The position numbers and the translations under genes were made by a program. A stretch of DNA of 39,505 nt from JAAYRQ01 sp035647235 (GTDB lineage Bacteria > Bacillota > Syntrophomonadia > Syntrophomonadales > Syntrophomonadaceae): positions 1 through 39,505 of the forward strand of contig CAZEPV010000019.1 in the NCBI GenBank assembly GCA_964514235.1, read 5' to 3'. The number at the start of each line of letters is the position of its first letter. The stretch's first letter is position 1. The notes under the pieces are model-generated. The model did not search any database. It saw only the letters and a program-made list of their open reading frames with translations, and had not been told where the DNA came from. Below are positions 16,227 to 22,360 of this stretch, piece by piece.

Positions 16227-16267
16227 GTATAGTTCATCATCCCTAGAAATGGGACATCACCGCCAAA

Positions 16268-16344
16268 TGGTACGCCCGAGAGGATTCGAACCCCTGGCAC
16301 ATGGTTTAGGAAACCATCGCTCTATCCACCTGAGCTACGGGCGC
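16268..16344 (-). tRNA. tRNA-Arg (anticodon CCT)
   Basis: Standard 77-nt cloverleaf: acceptor GCGCCCG against CGGGCGT, anticodon stem ATGGT/ACCAT around loop TTCCTAA, T arm AGGGGTTCGAATCCTCT, CCA encoded. Reads AGG codons. The tadA start follows about 40 bases downstream. Confidence 0.95.
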
Positions 16345-16362
16345 ATATCTTTTCAGTTTTTA

Positions 16363-16456
16363 ATTCTTAATTCTTAATTTTTAATTATAGTAAGAAAGCT
16401 ATGCTTTCCTTCCTTTATTCACAATTCATAATTTAAAATTCTAAATTCTTAAGTTA
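16363..16456 (-). repeat. Inter-tRNA spacer repeat, copy B
   Basis: The most diverged of the three spacer copies. The hairpin reads AGAAAGC-TAT-GCTTTCC (16393-16409) with one change in the outer stem, and the flanking AT-rich arms carry several substitutions. It lies between tRNA-Arg(ACG) and tRNA-Arg(CCT). Confidence 0.7.
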
Positions 16457-16533
16457 TGGCGCGCCCGCAGGGATTCGAACCCCGGACCTCCAGATTCGTA
16501 GTCTGTCACTCTATCCAGCTGAGCTACGGGCGC
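16457..16533 (-). tRNA. tRNA-Arg (anticodon ACG)
   Basis: A 77-nt cloverleaf with acceptor GCGCCCG/CGGGCGC, anticodon loop CTACGAA and encoded CCA. The ACG anticodon needs A34-to-inosine editing to read CGU, CGC and CGA; the editing enzyme gene tadA is in the same transcription unit. Confidence 0.95.
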
Positions 16534-16556
16534 ACAATTAAGAATTCTTTATAAAG

Positions 16557-16649
16557 TGGCGGAGAGAGCGGGATTCGAACCCGCGAGACAGTATTACCCA
16601 TCTACTCGCTTAGCAGGCGAGCGCCTTCAGCCAACTCGGCCATCTCTCC
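16557..16649 (-). tRNA. tRNA-Ser (anticodon GCT)
   Basis: A class II tRNA with 5' GGAGAGATGGCCGAG, anticodon arm CTCGCCTGCTAAGCGAG (anticodon GCT, AGC/AGU codons), long variable arm and encoded CCA. Its acceptor and D arm are nearly identical to the CGA isoacceptor, suggesting duplication. Confidence 0.95.
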
Positions 16650-16650
16650 A

Positions 16651-16738
16651 TATTCTTAATTTTTAATTATAGTAGGAAAGCTATGCTTTCCTTCCTTCAT
16701 TCACAATTCAAAATTCAAAATTAAGAATTCTTCAGTTA
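16651..16738 (-). repeat. Inter-tRNA spacer repeat, copy C
   Basis: Almost identical to copy A over about 88 bp, including the hairpin GGAAAGC-TAT-GCTTTCC (16675-16691) and the end TTCAGTTATGGCGGAG that leads into a tRNA-Ser 3' end in both cases. This supports copying of spacer together with tRNA. Confidence 0.75.
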
Positions 16739-16828
16739 TGGCGGAGGAGGTAGGATTCGAACCCACGGAACCCGCAAAGATTCAACGGTTTTCAAGACCG
16801 CCTCCTTCAACCACTCGGACACTCCTCC
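16739..16828 (-). tRNA. tRNA-Ser (anticodon TGA)
   Basis: First gene of the tRNA unit, class II. Acceptor GGAGGAG/CTCCTCC, anticodon loop CTTGAAA (anticodon TGA, UCA and other UCN codons), long variable arm and encoded CCA. With GGA, CGA and GCT it completes a set that reads all six serine codons. Confidence 0.95.
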
Positions 16829-16862
16829 AAAAATATGACCTATCTTTTTTAATGCAAATGAA

Positions 16863-16892
16863 AGTATAACATATGCTAATATTCCTTGTCAA
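16863..16892 (-). promoter_or_regulatory. Promoter of the tRNA-tadA unit
   Basis: Minus-strand TTGACA (16887-16892), 18-bp spacer, TATACT (16863-16868), with a predicted start near 16856, some 28 bases before tRNA-Ser(UGA). It lies in the gap after the serS stop, so the tRNAs can be made independently of the T-box-controlled serine genes. Confidence 0.75.
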
Positions 16893-16907
16893 TAAGTCAC
16901 ACAGCTA

Positions 16908-18191
16908 TCATTGGCCCGCTTTTTTTATTCGCTTAATACCACCCATATAAGGCTGTAAAACTTCAGGTATAATAACTGAACCATCCTCCTGCTGATAATT
17001 TTCTAAAATAGCTGCCACCGTCCGTCCAATAGCCACCCCAGAACCATTCAATGTATGCACAAACCTTGGCCTTTCCGTAGGGGCAGGGCGGTATCTAATA
17101 TTGGCCCGCCGAGCCTGGAAATCCTCACAATTGGAACAAGAGGAAATTTCCCTATAAGCAGCATAACTTGGCATCCAGACTTCGATATCATAAGTTTTAG
17201 CGGCTGAAAAGCCCATATCTCCAGTAGATAGTACTATTACCCGATAAGGCAGCCCTAATAATTGTAGTACCCTTTGGGCATCCAGAGTCATCTTTTCTAA
17301 CTCTTGGTATGATTTATCAGGTTCCGTTAACTTGACTAATTCCACTTTATTGAACTGGTGTTGTCTAATAATTCCCCTGGTATCACGCCCATGTGAACCC
17401 GCTTCAGCTCTGAAACAGGGAGAGTAAGCCGTCAAGTACATGGGTAAATCGGAAGCCTCTAATATTTCCTCTCGGTAAAGGTTAGTTAAGGGCACTTCTG
17501 CAGTCGGGATTAAGTACATTTCCCTATCCTGCAATTTAAACATATCTTCCGCAAATTTAGGCAGTTGCCCCGTTCCGATCATGCAATCATCTGTTACCAT
17601 AAAAGGTGTTAATATCTCTCGGTAGCCATGTTCAGCGGTATGAATATCTAGATAGAAGTTGATTATGGCCCTTTCTAAGCGGGCCCCTGCACCCTTATAG
17701 ACTGTAAATCTAGCTCCAGACAGTTTAGCCGCCCTTTCAAAATCTAATATATCCAAATTAGTGCCTATATCCCAATGAGGCAGAGGTGCAAAATCGAAGT
17801 GGGGAGGCTCCCCCCATTTCCTAATTTCCTCATTACTTTCTTCATCTAGACCGATGGGCACAGATTCATGGGGTAAATTAGGCAGAGTTAAAATAATATC
17901 CTCTAACTCCTTTTCCATGACTTTCAGCTTATCATCATATTCCTTAATCTCTTGTCCTACTTGGCGTACCTTTTCCATAATTTCAGTCGGATCTTGACCA
18001 GCTTTTTTTAGCCTACCTACTTCTTGGGAGGAGGAATTGCGAAACTTTTTGAGTTCCTCCACTTCTATAAGGATTTTTCTCCTATCCTCATCTAGCTCTA
18101 TATACTTTTCCAGACCATCTGCAATGTTTCTTTTTGATAAACCGTCCTTGACTAACTCTGGATTAGCCCTGATTAATTTATAATCTAACAT
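16908..18191 (-). CDS. serS: Serine-tRNA ligase
   Basis: A 427-residue class II synthetase of normal length. The N-terminal helical arm (about 27-100) reaches the long variable arm of tRNA-Ser. The catalytic core has motif 2 (YSPCFRAEAGSHGRDTRG) and motif 3 (LNGSGVAIGRTVAAILENYQ). It lies 33 bp downstream of serA and directly upstream of four tRNA-Ser genes, so enzyme and substrates are neighbours. It is probably cotranscribed with serA under the serine T-box; no separate promoter is obvious in the short gap. Confidence 0.96.
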   Translation of the reverse strand: MLDYKLIRANPELVKDGLSKRNIADGLEKYIELDEDRRKILIEVEELKKFRNSSSQEVGRLKKAGQDPTEIMEKVRQVGQEIKEYDDKLKVMEKELEDIILTLPNLPHESVPIGLDEESNEEIRKWGEPPHFDFAPLPHWDIGTNLDILDFERAAKLSGARFTVYKGAGARLERAIINFYLDIHTAEHGYREILTPFMVTDDCMIGTGQLPKFAEDMFKLQDREMYLIPTAEVPLTNLYREEILEASDLPMYLTAYSPCFRAEAGSHGRDTRGIIRQHQFNKVELVKLTEPDKSYQELEKMTLDAQRVLQLLGLPYRVIVLSTGDMGFSAAKTYDIEVWMPSYAAYREISSCSNCEDFQARRANIRYRPAPTERPRFVHTLNGSGVAIGRTVAAILENYQQEDGSVIIPEVLQPYMGGIKRIKKAGQ

Positions 18192-18224
18192 TAGTAAACC
18201 CCCTTATTTTTTCTTAGTCGCAGA

Positions 18225-19817
18225 TTAAAAATGTAATAAACGGGGCCTACTGATAATCCCATCGACCTGGCTAAGTTTTTCTAAAACTTCTTCACTCACC
18301 TTATTATCTACATTGACTAACATTACCGCTGTATCTCCTTTAGTTTTACGTGCTACCTTCATGGATGCTATATTTACCCCTTCATCACCGAGGAAAGTAG
18401 CGAAAGGTCCAATAACTCTGGGACGGTCTTCATTTTCCACCATAACCACATATCCTTGTAAATCTGTTTCGGTTTCAAAATCATTAATTTCCACCAAAAG
18501 GGGATTTCTGGCTCTAGATAGGGTCCCTACTAATTCCAAGCTCTTATCACTGTTTAAGACTTTAGCAGTTATGACATTTTTATACCTTTTACTGCTTTGG
18601 GCTTCTTTATTTTCAAAAACTTTAATACCCCGATCATCTGCTAAGAGTTTGGCATTAACATAACTAACCTTGTCACGTACAACCCTCTCTAATAGCCCCT
18701 TTAAAAAGGCAACCGATAATATCTCTGTTTCATTCATAGTAATTGGCCCACTAAAAGTCAGTTCTACCCGGCTTACGGGGGATTTTTCTAATTGGTGGTA
18801 AATGCTGCCCATTTTTTCAGCTAAATTAATATAGGGTCTTAAGTAATTCAATTCTCCAGTCAGCATAGTAGGCAGATTGACTACATTAGGAACAATCTCA
18901 CCCCTTAGAGCCTTAATAACCTGTTCGGCTATATTTTCCCCCACCCTTTTCTGGGCTTCAAAAGTATCGGCTCCTAGATGGGGAGTAACCACTACATTAT
19001 TAAATTCAAATAAGGGGTTATCAATGGCTGGTTCCTTTTCGAAAACGTCTAATCCAGCAGATTTAACCTTTCCAGATTTTAGCCCTTCTAGTAAGGCTGC
19101 TTCTTTTATTATGCCACCTCGGGCACAATTGACTACCCCTACCCCATCTTTAGCTAAAGCAAACATCTTTTCATCCAGCATATGCATAGTCTCTTCATTC
19201 CTAGGAGTATGGACCGAAATAAAGTCAGATTCCTTTACTAATTCTTCTAAAGTCTCTTTTTTCTCGGCTCCAAACCTGGTAAAACGCTCATCGGAAATAT
19301 AGGGATCATAGGCCAGCACCTTCATGTTAAAAGCCTTTAACCTAGTTGCTACCATAGAGCCTATTCTACCTAAGCCAACTATACCTACGGTTTTATCATA
19401 TAATTCTATACCTCTAAAGGGCTTGCGATCCCAAGTACCACCCTTGAGAAAATCATTGGCCCAAGCTGTATTACGTACAGAGGCCAAAAGTAAGCTCACA
19501 GTTTGTTCAGCTGCAGAAATAGTATTACTATCAGGTGTATTAGCCACCACGACCCCATAGCGGGTACATGTATCAACATCTATATTATCAATACCATTCC
19601 CAGCCCGACCTACTACCTTGAGTTTTGTGGCTTTGGCAATTAATTCCTCATTTACTTTGGTTACACTTCTTACGATTAGAGCATCGTATTCATGAATTAT
19701 ATTAAGTAATTCTTCCCTAGCTATGCCATCCCTAAAATCTACATCTACTTCTTCCTTTAATAAAGCTAGTCCTTCCTCAGCTATACGTTCAGTAACTATA
19801 ACTTTCTTTTTTTCCAC
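18225..19817 (-). CDS. serA: D-3-phosphoglycerate dehydrogenase
   Basis: A 530-residue, long-form SerA that commits 3-phosphoglycerate to serine synthesis. The NAD-binding GLGRIG is at 148-153, the substrate arginine lies in NCARGGI, the glutamate in DVFEKEP and the catalytic histidine in TPHLGADTFEAQ. An intervening domain (about 315-450) and a C-terminal ACT domain (about 455-530), the usual serine-feedback site, follow. The start is GTG; its AGGAG lies inside the last codons of the aminotransferase gene, whose stop ends one base upstream of this start, so the two are translationally coupled. Confidence 0.95.
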   Translation of the reverse strand: MEKKKVIVTERIAEEGLALLKEEVDVDFRDGIAREELLNIIHEYDALIVRSVTKVNEELIAKATKLKVVGRAGNGIDNIDVDTCTRYGVVVANTPDSNTISAAEQTVSLLLASVRNTAWANDFLKGGTWDRKPFRGIELYDKTVGIVGLGRIGSMVATRLKAFNMKVLAYDPYISDERFTRFGAEKKETLEELVKESDFISVHTPRNEETMHMLDEKMFALAKDGVGVVNCARGGIIKEAALLEGLKSGKVKSAGLDVFEKEPAIDNPLFEFNNVVVTPHLGADTFEAQKRVGENIAEQVIKALRGEIVPNVVNLPTMLTGELNYLRPYINLAEKMGSIYHQLEKSPVSRVELTFSGPITMNETEILSVAFLKGLLERVVRDKVSYVNAKLLADDRGIKVFENKEAQSSKRYKNVITAKVLNSDKSLELVGTLSRARNPLLVEINDFETETDLQGYVVMVENEDRPRVIGPFATFLGDEGVNIASMKVARKTKGDTAVMLVNVDNKVSEEVLEKLSQVDGIISRPRLLHF

Positions 19818-19818
19818 C

Positions 19819-20991
19819 TTAATTCTCCTTTCGATTTAATAAGTTTTTAAATAATAGTGATTGGGCTTTTTTTATCCCACAACCTAATTCCAGCTCATAG
19901 CCTAATTTTACTAAAGTCATTTCTAAGGCAGCTAAAACTGCCAATAAATCGAGTTCCCTAACATAACCTAAGTGACCAATACGGAAAATTACATTTTCTA
20001 GGGATTGTTGTCCCCCAGCCAAAACAATATTATAGTCATCAAGCATTATCTTCCTTATCTGGTCTGCCCCTATCCCTGGGGGTGCTTTAACTGATGTTAC
20101 TGCAGGTGAGGCATTGTGGTCGCTAGCTAGCAAGTCTAGTCCCATTTCTTTTATGCTTAAGCGTACCATTTCCCGATATCTTAAATGTCGGTCTATTATA
20201 TTTTCTACACCTTCCTCTAGCATCATACGTACTGATTCTTGTAAACCATAAAATATGGAAATAGCAGGTGTAAAAGGAGTCTGTCCCTTTTCTAGGTATT
20301 GCATGCCTAGGTTAATATCCCAATAAAACTTAGGCATTTTTGACTCCTCATGAGCTTTTAAGGCCCGTTCATTAAAGGCAATTAAACCTAAGCCAGGTGG
20401 AACCATGAAAGCCTTTTGCGAACCGCTAATAACTACATCTAGTCCCCATTCATCCATCCTTACATCTAAAGCTGCCAAACTACTTACAGCATCGACTATA
20501 ATAAGCGCAGGGTGGTCACCTAAGACACCTTTTAACAAATCAACTTCATTAAAAACGCCAGTTGAAGTTTCATTATGAGTTATTAAAATAGCTTTAATTT
20601 CCGCCTTATGATCCTTAGCTATTCTATCTTTTAACATCTGGGGATCTAAAGCTTTTCCCCATTCCACCTTAATTTCCTCTACTTGGGCACCAAAACCCCT
20701 GGCAATTTTGGCGAACCTCTGTCCAAAAACACCAATCGAAATAGCTAAAACTTTATCCCCGGGGGAAAGAAAATTGACTATAGCTGCCTCCAAGGCACCA
20801 GTACCTGAAGAAGGATAGACCAGCAAATTATGTTTAGTCTTATAGATTTCTTTTGCTCCCTCAATTACCTCCAAGATTATATCTTTAAATTCAGGCCCCC
20901 TATGGTTAATCATAGGTTTATTCATAGCCCTTAAAACCCTATCTGGTATAGGTGTCGGCCCAGGAAGCAAGAGAAACTGTTCCCCTGTCAT
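19819..20991 (-). CDS. Class V aminotransferase, probable phosphoserine or serine-glyoxylate type
   Basis: A 390-residue PLP enzyme with substrate-binding PGPTPIPDRVL (10-20), Asp167 in IIVDAVSS and the PLP lysine K193 in SGSQKAFMVPPG. Sequence type is the alanine/serine-glyoxylate aminotransferase group (often annotated as hydrogenase small-subunit homolog), not SerC proper. Placement between a serine T-box and serA argues that it performs the phosphoserine transamination step. Alternatives are serine-pyruvate or serine-glyoxylate exchange. The start is ATG 20991 with AGGAGG upstream. Confidence 0.88.
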   Translation of the reverse strand: MTGEQFLLLPGPTPIPDRVLRAMNKPMINHRGPEFKDIILEVIEGAKEIYKTKHNLLVYPSSGTGALEAAIVNFLSPGDKVLAISIGVFGQRFAKIARGFGAQVEEIKVEWGKALDPQMLKDRIAKDHKAEIKAILITHNETSTGVFNEVDLLKGVLGDHPALIIVDAVSSLAALDVRMDEWGLDVVISGSQKAFMVPPGLGLIAFNERALKAHEESKMPKFYWDINLGMQYLEKGQTPFTPAISIFYGLQESVRMMLEEGVENIIDRHLRYREMVRLSIKEMGLDLLASDHNASPAVTSVKAPPGIGADQIRKIMLDDYNIVLAGGQQSLENVIFRIGHLGYVRELDLLAVLAALEMTLVKLGYELELGCGIKKAQSLLFKNLLNRKEN

Positions 20992-21031
20992 TAATTAAAA
21001 CCTCCTTGGTTACTAAAATAAATATATATAC

Positions 21032-21259
21032 AAAAAACCCCCCGCCCTAATTAGGGACGAGAGGTTATTTCCCGCGTTGCCACCCTTGTTGGTGTTTAAC
21101 ACCCACTTTAAGTTATAACGTTACTATCGGTACTGCTTTTAACAGACTGCTTCGGGGTGGATTCAAAGCCCTCCTGCACTGACTCGCACCAAACATCAGC
21201 TCTCTTAAGCAGGATTTTACTTTTACTGTGCCCTTGCATCGCATTTTAAAAATTAATTT
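21032..21259 (-). promoter_or_regulatory. T-box riboswitch, serine specifier (UCC)
   Basis: Minus-strand leader with the T-box core AGGGTGGCAACGCGGG (about 21072-21087), a stem I containing an AG bulge (AAGAGAGC) and GGTGCGAG loop, and a specifier loop reading GAA-TCC-ACC. The specifier triplet TCC (21159-21161) is a serine codon followed by the usual A. A GC-rich terminator hairpin with a T run lies at 21032-21065. Uncharged tRNA-Ser should stabilise the antiterminator and switch on the aminotransferase, serA and probably serS. Confidence 0.92.
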
Positions 21260-21265
21260 GACTGA

Positions 21266-21294
21266 ATTATATTATATTATTGAGCAGATTTCAA
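21266..21294 (-). promoter_or_regulatory. Promoter of the serine T-box operon
   Basis: Minus-strand -35 TTGAAA (21289-21294), 17-bp spacer, perfect -10 TATAAT (21266-21271). The start near 21259 fits the 5' end of the T-box leader. It lies between the pdxS stop and the leader, so the serine operon is transcribed separately from pdxS. Confidence 0.8.
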
Positions 21295-21376
21295 GGTCTT
21301 ATCTTAAAATGTTAATATCTTAAATGGTTTCCTTGAGATTATGCCCTAATCCCAAGGTATTAATACATTTAATTTC

Positions 21377-22261
21377 CTACCAACCTCTATCTTGCATTCT
21401 TTCTTCTGGTTTGAGTGTACTAATATTAATACCCACCATAGCTTCACCTAAATCCTTAGATATTTCAGCTAATATCCTCGCATCCTTATAGTGTTTGGTA
21501 GCCATTACGATAGCTTTAGCCCTTTTAACAGGGTCACCCGATTTAAAGATACCTGAGCCAACAAATATGCCATCACAACCGAGTTGCATCATTAAAGCTG
21601 CATCTGCTGGAGTAGCAATACCCCCAGCCGCAAAGTTTACCCTAGGTAAGCTTTTTAGTTCTTTAACTGCCAAGACTAAATCATAGGGTGCTTGCAATTT
21701 TTTAGCAGCAGACATCAATTCCTCCGCAGGTAGGCTAGCAAGCCATCTTATTTCATCATTGACTTGACGAATATGTCTTACTGCTTCAATTATATCACCT
21801 GTGCCTGGTTCCCCTTTAGTTCTAATCATAGCAGCACCTTCACCGATACGGCGTAATGCTTCCCCTAAATTCCTAGCCCCACATACAAAAGGAACCCTAA
21901 AATCATTTTTATTAATATGAAATTTATCATCTGCTGGTGTCAGCACTTCACTTTCATCTATAAAATCAATTTCCAAGCTCTGTAATATTTGGGCTTCTAC
22001 TATATGTCCTATACGGCATTTAGCCATAACTGGAATAGAAACTGCATCTTTAATGGCTAAAACTATGGTAGGGTCAGCCATTCGGGCAATCCCGCCTTCA
22101 GCTCTAATATCTGCAGGTACCCTTTCTAAAGCCATAACTGCACAAGCACCAGCTTCTTCAGCTATTTTAGCTTGCTCGGGGGTAGTAACATCCATTATTA
22201 CTCCACCTTTAAGCTTTTCAGCCAAATCAGTCTTTGTTTTTATAGTATCCATATGTCCCAT
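21377..22261 (-). CDS. pdxS: Pyridoxal 5'-phosphate synthase, PdxS subunit
   Basis: A 294-residue barrel enzyme that builds PLP from ribose 5-phosphate, glyceraldehyde 3-phosphate and ammonia. Active lysines are visible at Lys81 (VMAKCRIG) and Lys149 (RTKGEPGTGD), the same numbering as B. subtilis. GGAGGG precedes the start; the second methionine (residue 4) is a possible alternative. The glutaminase partner gene pdxT, usually next door, is not here: the serine operon promoter follows directly. PLP is the cofactor of the aminotransferase encoded downstream. Confidence 0.95.
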   Translation of the reverse strand: MGHMDTIKTKTDLAEKLKGGVIMDVTTPEQAKIAEEAGACAVMALERVPADIRAEGGIARMADPTIVLAIKDAVSIPVMAKCRIGHIVEAQILQSLEIDFIDESEVLTPADDKFHINKNDFRVPFVCGARNLGEALRRIGEGAAMIRTKGEPGTGDIIEAVRHIRQVNDEIRWLASLPAEELMSAAKKLQAPYDLVLAVKELKSLPRVNFAAGGIATPADAALMMQLGCDGIFVGSGIFKSGDPVKRAKAIVMATKHYKDARILAEISKDLGEAMVGINISTLKPEERMQDRGW

Positions 22262-22360
22262 AAACTTTGTCCCTCCAATAGGATTAAACTAAATAAATTT
22301 ATGTCCTTGATTGTATAATATTTAACTAGGGTTTGTACAGTTATTCTTGATTTTCTTTGT

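Noticed and set aside
15619..16738. CRISPR-like array from regularly recurring repeats among the tRNA genes
   Set aside because: Only three copies of about 90 bp, separated by tRNA genes and tadA; unit length and spacing are not those of a CRISPR array.
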